Positions 50,469 to 60,444 of a stretch of DNA of 64,000 bases are shown here, in pieces. Source of the DNA: Petrosia ficiformis. Its lineage: Eukaryota > Porifera > Demospongiae > Haplosclerida > Petrosiidae. A program made the translations under genes and the position numbers. The stretch spans positions 2,684,940-2,748,939 of the forward strand of contig OX345652.1 of the NCBI GenBank assembly GCA_947044365.1, written 5' to 3'. The notes beneath the pieces are model-generated. The model saw only the letters and a program-made list of their open reading frames with translations. It was not told where the DNA came from and did not search any database. How positions within the stretch are numbered: position 1 is the stretch's first letter; each line of letters starts with the position of its first letter.

Positions 50469-50884
50469 CGTGTGAAGTTGTTTTTCGTGAGCTACATAAT
50501 AACGGTGTAGGAACTAATCACAGTCTAAGAGCAACAGGTGCTACATGTTTATTCAATGCAGGTATGCCAGAAAAGGTTAATCAGAAAACTACTGGTCACC
50601 GCTCAATTAAAGCATTAAAAGGTTATGAGAAAGTGTCGATGGACCAACACCAAGCAAGTACCAGAGTACTAACGAGCATTGACCTGATTATTTCGTATGA
50701 TTCAAAGAGCAAGTTTATTTCAAGTTCAAACAGTGTTTTACCTACCTTCCCAGGTATTCAGAGAGAAGTGCATGTGGTGTGATATTTATATTGCATTGTT
50801 GGTAGCTCTGATCATTGTGATTCATATCCTGTAGAATATCTATATTCAACAGGAAGTGTGTGTCTACACAATATACATAATTCA

Positions 50885-51350
50885 TGATGTCTTTCAACTT
50901 ATGGCTTCCCATGATACAACCTTTTTTAATGCTACACAAAAGCAACTTGCCTTGGATAATCTAATTGATGAAACAAAGCTTTCATCTGTTGAACCTACAG
51001 AGTGAAGAAGATGATCAAGAGGAGTGTCCTTCGAGTCCGAAAAAAATCTAGAATGGAGACAGCTATGTCCTTCCTACTTCCACAACAATTCGAGGAAGAG
51101 AAAATGGCAATAGAGTAATAGAGAGCCAGAATTAAATCCTGATTGCAACCCTCTACTAAGGTGGAAAAACCATTCACTTTAATTGCTCATCTTGCCAAAC
51201 AATATTAAAGCATATGAGCGACTTCAGTTCCATCTGGAAGGATATTCTCCATTGCTGGACTTACAATCACTAATCATAGATCAAGTTTAAACCCTGAAAA
51301 TGTTGACATGCCAATTTTTTTCCAGCAAAAATTTGAAGTAATTCATTCTA
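50885..51350 (+). pseudogene. C-terminal remnant of a ZBED-type hAT transposase
   Basis: Broken frames read SPKKKSRMETAMSFLLPQQ, PDCNPLLRWKNHS, then ATSVPSGRIFSIAGLTITNH and SSLNPENVDM, which is the hAT dimerisation region (SIPATSxPSERxFSxAG). Several stops and frameshifts; no ends found. Confidence 0.72.
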
Positions 51351-51912
51351 TTTTATAAGGTTTTTGTTTTGACTGCAATTGTGTAAACAGTTATTACAAC
51401 CACTCTTGATCAGATATTTATTCATTATCTTGACCAAATATCTGGATATGCAAATATAAGCATGCGTTTCAGCACTAATAATATATAATTTACATATATT
51501 ATATATCATACATGTATATACAAAGATGTACATTAACCCTGTAGAAAGCTATTGAAGTTCAGAAGAAAAATTGAACTAATTGCAAGTAGTAGTGCGTTAT
51601 GGGCACAGTCTATATAAAGTAGTAACACAGGCTCTATTTTGTTTTTAATTATTTATGTGGGAGTTCCACACTCCTGCTATTGCTCATAGACAAATTTACA
51701 GTTGATTTTAGGTCCCATTGTATAGACAAACTAACAGTAATTTTAATAGGCTTCTTGGGTAATTATCTCATACAAAATGAATTCATCATGGTACATCTAA
51801 AATTGTAGAAGCAGTAGTATATAGAACTGAGTAAGATATTGCTCTACTTTAATGTGTATAACGAAAGAGAAATTAAGAAAATATGAGGTATGAATAATAT
51901 AATAAGAGATAC
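51350..51912. other. Region downstream of the last certain LRRK-like exon
   Basis: A possible terminal exon on the minus strand lies at about 51797-51740 (17 codons then TAA, after an acceptor TTTTAG). It fits phase 0 but has no clear similarity. Confidence 0.3.
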
Positions 51913-52135
51913 CTTTAGACTAGCAGCATTTGAAGCACGAGGGGACAAGGACACTATACTCTTTACTCTACCTTCTCCACAGTACTGCATAGCTTTCAAT
52001 GCTTCTTCCTGATCCTGTCCAGCTATAGCTGCAGCATCCAACAGCATGATGAACCCATTCCTAGTACCCATCCAAACTGTGCCTCCTTTTACTGTTAGTG
52101 CTGATATCTCACTGTATTCTCCATTAAGAATATTT
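51913..52135 (-). CDS. LRRK-like gene, WD40 exon
   Basis: 74 codons after the acceptor TTTACAG: ISALTVKGGTVWMGTRNGFI and MLLDAAAIAG align with LQKNTALWIGTGGGHILLLD of LRRK2. It ends in phase 0 at a GTATCT donor, so at least one more exon is expected. Confidence 0.85.
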
Positions 52136-55100
52136 CTGTAAAATAATTATAACATAATTATAAACAACGATATAGTATTGAGGCAATGTTTTTATGGCAC
52201 TTAGGGCCATCCCACTTTCCCACAGTATGTTTATATATATGTTTGTACTCTCTGATAATATAGCCCATTTGCATGTAAGCAATGGTATGTTAATAAGAAA
52301 ATAATTGCACATGACATCATGACTGGGTGCTGGTTGCCAGCAGAAATGTATTGCTTCCCAAGGAGCTAAGCGTCAATAGAGTTTAAAATTATTGCTTTGT
52401 AGATACTATAGCTATACAAAGAATGAGTGGTTCGAGAGATACAGCAAAGTTTGTGCTGATGCTACCATACCATATGAAGTAACCCTCTCTCCTGATGATA
52501 TCCTTGGAGCAAACCTCTGCCAGCCTTATGACAAACATACAGTCACTGCCCTATGCGGGTGGCTACTTTGCATCCCCCCACATCTTGTAAAACGCATTGG
52601 GATCTTTTGTCATCTATCATCTCCATCATCACAGGTAAAACATCAATTAGAGCACCAGAAATAACTGAATCGCACACACTAGTTGACACTACCAATATTT
52701 AATTACTGAGTCTTCAGTGCATATTTAGTTGTTTACAGGAAGACAAATTTATGACTTTCTATTGAAGTAATATTCAATCACTAAAAGGTTAAAAATCGGC
52801 ACAGTTATTGCCTATGAATAATATTAACGGGGTCCAAGGTCGTGTAGGTTATCTGAATATAACACAACTCTTGGACAATGGTGCCATTGTCATGTGACCA
52901 ACATCAACTTGGATGAACTTAGCTATGTCCATTCTTTTATGCACCACACTCATTACTTGACCAACCCCCCCGAAATGACGCAACATCCTTAACTACGTAT
53001 ACAACACATAGTCGTGCAAGTGACACAAACATATATAGATTCAACCCCGTGGAAAGCAAGTATAGGGATGGGCCTACGAGCCATAAAAATTCCAAAGATA
53101 CAACTACACTACAGAATTCTACAGTCTTGACATATCTGGGACAGTGAACGTTTTGAAAACTAGGTAAGTTTCTGTCGTTGACATTCAGGGAAAATGGTGA
53201 GCTGTCTTTTAATATTAAAAAGCTGTGAAGAAATCTGTAGTTTAGTGTTTAACAAGATATATAGAGAAAAAAGTATCCCTATGATTGCTTGGTGTCCAGC
53301 ATTCAGTAATCTCAGCTGACTTTATCAAGCATGAAACACAACAGCCTATTATAGTTATTATTTGATTATCTACTCTCCCTACCTTTTAAAGGATCTTGTA
53401 GAACTTTAGGAACATATTTCAGGTAGAATAGATTGCTATTAAAGTCTGTTCACATTCACGATATCCTCAAAATTATGATGTGATAACTTTGTATGTAATA
53501 TAGTGTATAGTTTAATGTCATAAGGTTAATACATGATTATACTGTAACTCAATAATGAAGCAATGGATTGAAATTTGACATACACAAAAAAGAATGGGAA
53601 CGATAATTATATGCAAATGGTACTGGTAAAAAGATTGTTGGTCATTTCAAACTAAAGTTATGAGCATTTTTCTGAGGACAAGCTGAATATGAATGACCTT
53701 TAGTTCCAGTTTCTATGTAGCAGCTCAGTTATGTATAATATTTCCTTTTTGATCAAAAATTCTAATATAACTATTTCAGGTTTTATTTTGTGTTGTACTT
53801 TGTTTTTAGTCAGTGATATAATGCAATAATACAACAAGGGAGTGATTGTGGTTTTTGTAATAATATTTGTAGTTCAACACTTTGCACAGTTAGCATTGCA
53901 CAATCTGCAGATTGCAGATTGGCACGTGTTTTGTGGATTTTCAGTTTGCGCATATATAATTATATGTTAACTTCATCAAGTAGTTAGCAATAGCCTATTT
54001 TATTTCTTCGAATACAATCCCAGAAACATTTTTGATAGTGTTACGAAACCTCCAAATAATGACCTGAAGGTTTACTATCACAACAATCTAATTGGTCAAT
54101 TCAATCAGAATTATTGTATACATTATTTCATTGTTTGCAATTTAATTGGCCAATTAAACTGAGAATTGTAAATACGGTGTATGTTAGTCACTGAATACAA
54201 GTTTTACTAATGTATACATGACTATACACAAATACAGTATAACATACTTGACATTAAATGAAGCTCTGAGTTCTCCTGTCACCATGTCCCATAGTCTTAA
54301 CACAGTACTTCGTCGAGAAACTGTCCAAACACCTCTCTTACTCAAAGCCATCAGCACAATTACCTCTCCTTTGATCTTATTAGAAGGGGAACTATCTCCA
54401 TTTGCAATTTGGCAGTCATGATGAAATAGTGAATTAAGTGTTAAACTATCAAATATCTCAATGTTATTGCCACATCCACACCATAGATGACCATTGGATG
54501 TTATATGCATGTTGAGGCATGGTTTCCGACCTGTAGTCATAATAACCTTTCTTGGTCCATGTAAGGGATTGTTGAGGATTTGACCTCCAGAGCGTCCCAT
54601 AAATTTAATAATTGTCCCATTTGCTAGCCCAACCAAAACATGAAACTGTAAGTCATTGTCTTTGTCGTGTTGCATATGATCATTGACTACCATTAATGAC
54701 AGCACAGCATCTTGTAAATGAATATAATGATGTGTCTTCATGTCTGGTAAATTGAACACATACACCGAACCCATCAAACCATTCTCAGTACCAACCCACA
54801 ACTGGTTTGTTGCATAACATAGGTCTATAGCTGTAGCATGACCAACAGCAATAGGAATAGGTTTTCCACGACGATTTGCAAACAAACCAGATTCTGGTGT
54901 TGGAGCTTCGGCTAAAATATGCCTATACAGTTTACCAGACGTTGGACTAATAGTACCAACCACTAGACCACGTGATCCCGATGCCCAATAGACGAGTGAA
55001 GCATCAACACTGGACAACAAGCATTCCAAATCTAGTGTCAGGTTCAATGGAGCCCAACTCTCTTCACCCGCACAAAGACTGAGGCGAGCTCTCAACATTT

Positions 55101-55633
55101 TTATGGTAACATCACCAATATTAGTACACAAATCTAAAATCGATTGCAAGCAAAGTCGATGACATGCCTTCACTTCTTTTGTTTTTACATCTGTTGCAGT
55201 GTGGACTTGGTGCTGTAGTACAGCAGGTATGTTCAATACTAACTTTTGGTAGTAGAGACCAAGTATTACTGTACTAAAAGAGAATATTCCCTCATAAGCC
55301 TGCGTACCAACTGACATCTCATAGAGCAATAAACCAAACATTATAAGATTGAACTGTATATTTGAGGAGAAAGAGTATAGATAGACAGATATTAGATAGA
55401 CAGATGGGTAGATGAATAGATAGATATAAAGATAGGTACATGTAGGTAGGCAGACAGGCAGACAGATGGGCAGATAAGTAGATAGATAAATAGACAGACC
55501 GACAGATAGAGAGATAGACACAGACAGATAGATACACACACTTAGATACACAGATAATATTAACTAGATACATGTAGATAGATAGACTAATGGACAGAAA
55601 GATAGGTTAGTAGATAGATAGATAGATAGATAG

Positions 55634-55726
<93 letters not shown>

Positions 55727-58700
55727 AATCTTACTCTGTTGGCTTTAGATAATTTTGTTTCAGGTGAGGGTGTCGCTAATAGATTTGCACACAACTATAA
55801 TGACATAGGTAAAAAGTCAAACAAGTTAAACTGGTTTGTGTGTGTAATACCTTGCAGGAAGATGTATTATGTGTCAGACCAGCATCTGAGAGTTTCACAA
55901 TGACTGGATCCAGGGACCATAGAAATATATTCTCACCAGTTATGTAGTGATAATTTAACTCATTGTCCTCTAAATATTCAATGGCACTCAGTACCTACAA
56001 TACAAGTGTACATGTAGTCATTGACTTAAAGAATAACAGTTGAACCATTATTTTAACACAGAAGTATATAGACACATACTGCAAACTTAAGTACAAGCTT
56101 AAGTACTATACTGTACAGTGGTGTGGAAACAGCCAGTCATGCAGGACATTGTCCGATAAATCTAGTGAATGTCTGGTAAATTAAAACTGAACTGTATACA
56201 AAGTATATGGGGAGCAGGACAAGAGTGATGAAAATAGTTTGAAATGTCCGGCAGGTTGCTCAATATTTCCACACCCCTGACTATACAGTACAGTACACTG
56301 CACAGTATGGTACAGTAAAATACACTATACAGTATGATACAGTACTATATACTATATAGAGTACTGCACTGTACCATACTGTATAGTGTACTATACTGTA
56401 TAATGTATTGTACTGTGTGCCATACTGTATAGTGTACTGTACTATACCATACTGTATAGCACACTAAACTATGTAACATACCGTATAGTGTGTACTGTAC
56501 TACATGGGTTTACCCTGCACAAGGGTGCATTCAAAGATGCTATCTGTCTTAGATATGGTTGGACCCCTTCATATCTCTCGTCTCATTGTACATGTGGTTC
56601 CTCCTTTACAATTAATCATGCAATGAATTGCAAGCGGGGAGGGTTTCCGTCTACTCGTCATAACGAACTGAGGAATATCACCGCAGAGTTATTGACTGAA
56701 ACCTGTTCCAATGTTCTTATTGAACCTCTACTACAACCACTCAATGGGGAGCAATTGTCACACCAATCCAATAATACAGAGGACAATGCTCGTGTTGATA
56801 TATCAGCGTCTAATGTTTGGTCATCATTCGACAGAGCCTCTTTTGATGTTAGAGTATATAATCCATTCTCCTCTACTTACATCAGATCTACTCTAAAAGC
56901 CTCTCATCAGAGAAACGAACAGAAGAGGCGTCAATATGATAGTAGAATTCGTACAGTAGAGCATGGCACATTTACTCCTCTTGTGTTTACTATAGCAGGG
57001 GGGATGGGACCAGCAGCTACCACTTTCTATAAACGATTAGCCTCCAACTTGTCTGTCCACCATAATAAACCTTACTCTCATACCCTTAATTGGATACGCT
57101 GTCGTTTGTCCTTTTCACTTCTCAGATCAGCAATCCTCTGTTTATGTGGGGCTCATTCCTCCTACCATAGACCTATTTTTTCAAATCTTAATTTAATTGA
57201 TTTAGCCCTCTCCAAAAGGAAAGTGGCATATTAATATTATAATTTTGTCCTGGTTTTATTTATAATAAATACAATTACTACCACTATTATTGTTATTTTT
57301 ACTTTTATTACTAATTCTACTACTATTGTTTTCATATGTACATTGTACATATATTTTTAACTTAAAAAAAAAAAAAAGAACTGTACTACATGTATACCAT
57401 ACTGTATAGTGTACTGTACTGTACCATACTGTATAGTGTACTCTACTGTACAATACTGTATAGTGTACTCTACTGTACAATACTGTATAGTGTACTCTAC
57501 TGTACCATACTGTATAGTGTACTGTAATGTGTACCATACTACTGTACTGTGTACCATATTGTATAGCACACTAATACAGTATGGTACAGTATACTGTACT
57601 GTATCGTATCAGCTGTAAACTACAGTACTGCATTGTCATCCTAAGTGGTTCCATCAATTACTGATGAATCTAGTACATAAAGAACCTGTACACAAACTAA
57701 TTCTAAGAAAGTAACTACATGACATGATATACTGCAAGTTAGAAAAGAATCTTTAAAAGGTAAGGTAAAACAAACAGCAAAAGTAGAGTCTAGTCAACAA
57801 AAATATTATAAATAATAATAATTATCCTTGTAATAGGAGTCAGTGAAGTGTAAGTTTGAGTATACTGTTTGTCTTATACATGGATAAGGATTGGGTTTCA
57901 GTCAGTGAATATCAATATTATAGCATTTATCCTCACTTGTAGTCCAACTTGATGTACATCAGACTGACAAAGAGAGTTTTCGTTTGTCATATATGATCTC
58001 AAAGACCCATGAGGTGATAGCTCTAAGGCAAGAACAGGTGGACTAAAATTAATCCCCAGTGGGGATATGATATAGGGACAAGAGAGAGAAGTGAGGAGAT
58101 TGAGGTCTTGATAAAGTGTTATCATGTGCTTTTGTAGAGAAAACTGCGTAGAAAAAAAGATACCATAAACAAAAACAAATAGCACCACAGTCCCCCACCC
58201 CACAAAATGGGAATACTATAACCCCAAACCCTAAACTCCAAACTTCAATCCAGCATGTTTACATTTGGCTGGGTCAAAATGTAACTTGGTTGGAAGAGTC
58301 TATACCAAATTTGCTGGGTGAAGGATTTAGATTAATTTATGGTTTAAACATTTATAGTTAGGTTTAGGGGTTTATTATGATTCATATCAAACAGTTTGGG
58401 TTAGGTCGGTTGTCTAATGCCTCAGGTTGAGTCCCAGCATATTCACAGATTACTAAGATACATGTAATATCATGTTAATACATCGATATAAACTATTGAA
58501 AATGAAGGAATATCCCTGTTAGACGCCCCCCTACCAAGATAGCCAAATAAATAATTACATACAAATTATTCTGGTATGATGATGCAACATCAAACCAACA
58601 AGAATTGGAAGAAGACATACAAAGAATAATGGGAGAAATATCAATTTACCGTTTTCTCAGCACCCATTATTTTTCCTTTAGGAGCTTCCATACTGTAATT

Positions 58701-59059
58701 AGAATAATAATAACGCAGAAACATCCCTTTAGCTTCTTGAACTTTGATCCCTTCCATGTACGGCTCAGAAATAGCAATCAAAGAAGGAAGTGGAAGGTCT
58801 GCATATAACATATCAGGCATTAATCCCCGAAAATCAAGGGATCCTCCCCTCAGCTGCATGGATGGCGGTTTATAAACTTCTTGTAGACACTCCCAAGCAG
58901 GTACCAGATATTGAGCTATAGAAAGAGAGAAGTCTTCAAGAAGACTCATTTGGATACTGTTCTTTCTTGACACAATCTCCCAGTCTTTATCTTCCTTTGC
59001 TTCAGCTCCTGGTCCCAATCCCATTCCTGTATTTGTACATGAGGGGACTGGAAGGGTAC
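51913..59059 (-). CDS. LRRK/Roco-like gene, 3' part: COR end, pseudokinase, WD40 domain (6 exons)
   Basis: Minus-strand exons 59059-58650, 58143-57937, 55994-55851, 55794-55735, 55353-54248 and 52135-51913 join in phase with GT..AG introns, giving about 715 residues. FRGLMPDMLYADLP matches the LVPDLVICDLP stretch that ends COR in LRRK2, then come kinase segments (PVLALELSPHGSL; FGLLLYEMSVG) and a WD40-like region (LWVGTENGLMGSVYVFNL, LWCGCGNNIEIFD, VWTVSRRSTVLRLWDMVTGE, VWMGTRNGFIMLLD) that aligns with the LRRK2 WD40. The catalytic loop is YHYITGENI where LRRK2 has YRDLKPHNV, and no glycine loop is seen, so kinase activity is unlikely. The last exon ends at a GTATCT donor; a short terminal exon (perhaps near 51797-51740, MYHDEFILYEIITQEAY) remains uncertain. 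ROC/COR and repeat exons should lie to the right. Confidence 0.82.
52392..52664 (+). pseudogene. SAP-like N-terminal fragment of a YqaJ-type transposon protein
   Basis: A 90-codon frame containing ILGANLCQPYDKHTVTALCG and WLLCIPPHLVKRIG. From memory this resembles the SAP-like start of the YqaJ proteins of ISL2EU-type elements (DKHTVxxLRxWLLCRGI). It lies antisense in an intron of the LRRK-like gene. The match is by pattern only. Confidence 0.4.
52880..53440 (-). repeat. Rearranged copies of repeat family R1
   Basis: 52880-53105 is the inverse of the left half of the repeat at 9692 (GAAATGACGCAAC, CCGTGGAAAGCAAGTATAGG). 53268-53440 is the inverse of its right half (GTATCCCTATGATTGCTTGG, TTTGATTATCTACTCTCC). 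Their order is swapped relative to one inverted copy, so two partial or tandem copies are involved. A left-end fragment also lies at about 52190-52240. Confidence 0.6.
53441..54247. other. Intron of LRRK-like gene, no gene seen
   Basis: AT-rich, without recognised elements. Confidence 0.5.
54248..55353 (-). CDS. LRRK-like gene, C-lobe and WD40 exon
   Basis: 368 codons, from FNLIMFGLLLYEMSVG (kinase helix F region) through repeated beta-propeller-like segments to LWDMVTGELRASFNV. It ends in phase 2 at GTATGT. Confidence 0.9.
55365..55734. repeat. GATA/CAGA microsatellite in an intron
   Basis: A degenerate (GATA/CAGA)n from 55365 to 55590 and a pure (GATA)n from about 55606 to 55727. The array fills the intron between two kinase exons, so its length could affect splicing. 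Confidence 0.92.
55735..55794 (-). CDS. LRRK-like gene, activation-segment exon
   Basis: 20 codons (LCANLLATPSPETKLSKANR) after the acceptor ATTATAG; TPSPE occupies the TPGFRAPE position. A GATA tetranucleotide array begins directly beside the donor site. Confidence 0.75.
55851..55994 (-). CDS. LRRK-like gene, catalytic-loop exon (degenerate)
   Basis: 48 codons: IEYLEDNELNYHYITGENIF (catalytic loop; the HRD Asp and the following Lys are replaced) and VIVKLSDAGL (DAG in the DFG/DYG position). The splice sites fit phase 0. Confidence 0.85.
56116..56279. repeat. MITE-like repeat, family R2, copy 3
   Basis: The ends are CAGTGGTGTGGAAAC and the inverse of CAGGGGTGTGGAAA, hAT-like. It is closely related to 16187-16333. 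No clean target duplication was found. Confidence 0.72.
56280..56493. repeat. Satellite of TACTGTATAGTGTACTG units, left block
   Basis: Short tandem units built on CATACTGTATAGTGTACTGT. The same satellite resumes at 57380-57625 on the other side of a LINE insertion. Confidence 0.85.
56507..57379 (+). mobile_element. 5'-truncated non-LTR retrotransposon (LINE) with poly-A and target duplication
   Basis: The insert is flanked by a perfect 13-bp duplication ACTGTACTACATG (56494-56506 and 57380-57392) and ends in a poly-A tract (57364-57379). Truncation at the 5' end, a 3' poly-A and a variable-length target duplication are signs of target-primed reverse transcription. It interrupts the satellite inside an intron of the LRRK-like gene. 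Confidence 0.92.
56508..57234 (+). CDS. C-terminal part of a LINE reverse-transcriptase polyprotein
   Basis: An open frame of about 240 codons from the truncation point (GFTLHKGAFKDAICLRYGW) to TAA. It contains a CCHC-like zinc motif (CTCGSSFTINHAMNCKRGGF), then RHNELRNITAELLTE, SSFDRASFDVRVYNP, FTPLVFTIAGGMGP and SHTLNWIRCRLSFSLLRSAI. This C-terminal domain follows the reverse transcriptase in a family of retroelement proteins common in marine invertebrates. The reverse transcriptase itself is absent here. Confidence 0.75.
57380..57625. repeat. Satellite of TACTGTATAGTGTACTG units, right block
   Basis: Continuation of the satellite at 56280-56493 after the LINE. Open frames through it are repeat artefacts. 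Confidence 0.85.
57626..57936. other. Intron of LRRK-like gene, no element recognised
   Basis: Ordinary AT-rich intron sequence. Confidence 0.45.
57937..58143 (-). CDS. LRRK-like gene, kinase N-lobe exon
   Basis: 69 codons, phase 0/0. LLTSLSCPYIISPLGINFSP and VLALELSPHGSLRSYM align with CHLHHPSLISLLAAGIRP and LVMELASKGSL of LRRK2 (helix C to hinge). Confidence 0.85.
58144..58649. other. Intron of LRRK-like gene, no element recognised
   Basis: Nothing beyond short CCCTAAAC-like words near 58220. Confidence 0.45.
58650..59059 (-). CDS. LRRK-like gene, exon with COR end and start of kinase-like domain
   Basis: 136 codons after an acceptor ATTCTAG. It includes DFSLSIAQYLVPAWECLQEV and FRGLMPDMLYADLPLPSL. 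The region where the glycine-rich loop is expected (AKGMFLRYYYSNYSMEAPKG) has no GxGxxG. The donor is GTAAAT. Confidence 0.82.
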
Positions 59060-59477
59060 CTAGAATAAAATTAAAAATGCGGACTGATCAAAAAATTAAT
59101 ATCAAAATATTTATTACTTTAATGTGCATGTAGTTCCGTAATGTGGAACTACGTACATTGAAATCTGTCCGTTTTGATTGAACTCATGAAACTACATGTA
59201 CTTGGTATTAACTTGTACAATGTAGATCAATGTCATGTGAAAGTGCTGTTCACTAATAAATCAGTTAGTATCATTTACAAGCGCACAATCATGAAGTTCA
59301 ATGACTATAATTTTTGTGTTTTATATGGTTTATGAAACTAATGTGGGTGTTGTAATAAGATTATACAAGTAATATATAAACCATGATTCAGAAGTGCATA
59401 TGCCACAAGAATAATAAAAAACATTTTCAATAAAAGTGAAAGATGTAGGGATGTCAAAACCCAAAAATCATGCAAAC
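59060..59477. other. Sequence upstream of the first visible LRRK-like exon
   Basis: AT-rich; a short palindrome TAGTTCCGTAATGTGGAACTA near 59130. No exon recognised. Confidence 0.4.
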
Positions 59478-59643
59478 AAGGTTGTGAAGCTTACATAGGA
59501 CCCAAAATTAAAGAAACCCCTTCCATATAACCCTACATAAGTACTTACACCTCTATAAAACAAAATACAAAGAGCTGTACTTATGTAGGGTTATATGGAA
59601 ATGGTTTCTTTAATTTTGGGTCCTATGTAAGCTTCACAACCTT
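59478..59643. repeat. Palindromic MITE-like repeat, family R3, copy 2
   Basis: The arms AAGGTTGTGAAGCTTACATA and its exact inverse pair, extended by GGACCCAAAATTAAAGAAAC / GTTTCTTTAATTTTGGGTCC with few mismatches. It shares ACTTATGTAGGGTTATATGG with 19956-20090. Confidence 0.85.
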
Positions 59644-59863
59644 ACTAAGGGTATATCCATTTATATCCTGAGAAGCCATAAGATGAAAGACTTCCACAGG
59701 GTAATATATACACATACTGTATTTACCTAACCACAGGGAAATATATATATTTCCCTTACCAATAGCTTTAACAGTAAATGATTTCATAACAAAAAAAGAG
59801 ATTAATAATTTTATTTAATTCAAATTTGTGTATTAATTGAAGTAAAAGTATATTAATTGAAAG

Positions 59864-60122
59864 TTATTTAGCAAAAGACACGTTAACAGTCACCTGACAG
59901 TTACTCAGGTCTCCAAATATACGACCAATATCATTAGAACTATCATTTTTTTCTTTAACACTTGCTTCCACACCAGCATTCTCGAAACTGACATTGCTCA
60001 TTAACAACTTAGAAAGAGACTTTTCCTGTTCCAATGACACTCGTTCATATGAACGCAGAGCTTCAATTGACCTGTGCGAGGCAACTACTATGGATCTTAT
60101 GGCTTCTCGAAATATAAGCCAA
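59864..60122 (-). pseudogene. C-terminal fragment of a Crypton/DUF3504-like tyrosine recombinase
   Basis: The minus-strand frame reads SHRSIEALRSYERVSLEQEK and later GDLSNCQVTVNVSF, matching the GHRSLEALRSYER...tail of this family. It is cut at its 5' side by the palindromic MITE at 60123-60255. Related to the split gene at 47877-50781. Confidence 0.72.
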
Positions 60123-60255
60123 TTAGAACATGCCACGTCCTCATGGTGTATCGGATATACACGAAAGAATATTCATAATCCCTTGGGCTACGCCCTCAGG
60201 ATTATGAATATTCTTTCATGTACATCTGATACACCCCTTGGTGGCATGTTCTAAC
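60123..60255. repeat. Palindromic MITE, family R4, copy 2
   Basis: A hairpin with ends TTAGAACATGCCAC and GTGGCATGTTCTAA and inner arms GAAAGAATATTCATAATCC / GGATTATGAATATTCTTTC. Same family as 47386-47518. Confidence 0.88.
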
Positions 60256-60444
60256 TATTACATAAACCCCTGAACACCAGAAGTTGGTATATCTGGCATA
60301 TACATGTATACCAACTAGCCATGGTTTATATAATATACATGTATACCATATTATTTCAAAATCTTTAAAATATAAACCTAACCACTTCAAATGGTTGCCA
60401 TGGCAGCATAGTGTGTAACGCATGTTTGTGTACATTTGTGTGTA

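Larger units (their letters stand above)
47877..50781 (+). pseudogene. Tyrosine recombinase (Crypton/DUF3504-like) split by an LTR element
   Basis: The left part (47877-48041) reads YFIAELRHVDGERYPP, breaks with a stop after DYVLLIL, and resumes MKDTRFKSIQDAC. The right part (50469-50781) reads EVVFRELHNNGVGTNHSLRA, TGATCLFNAG and TTGHRSIKALKGYEKV, the HxLR...GHRS...Y region of tyrosine recombinases. The right part continues in the frame of the left when the LTR element and one 5-bp duplication are left out, so the insertion interrupted one gene. The same family occurs in Crypton elements and in animal host genes with a DUF3504 domain. Confidence 0.75.

Noticed and set aside
55319..55794. Long Leu/Tyr/Ser-rich minus-strand frames (SIYLSIYLS)
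   Set aside because: They are the GATA microsatellite read through; only 55735-55794 and the part below 55353 are exon.
57256..57618. Open frames on both strands rich in YTVQY and similar repeats
   Set aside because: They are translations of the TACTGTATAGTGTACTG satellite.
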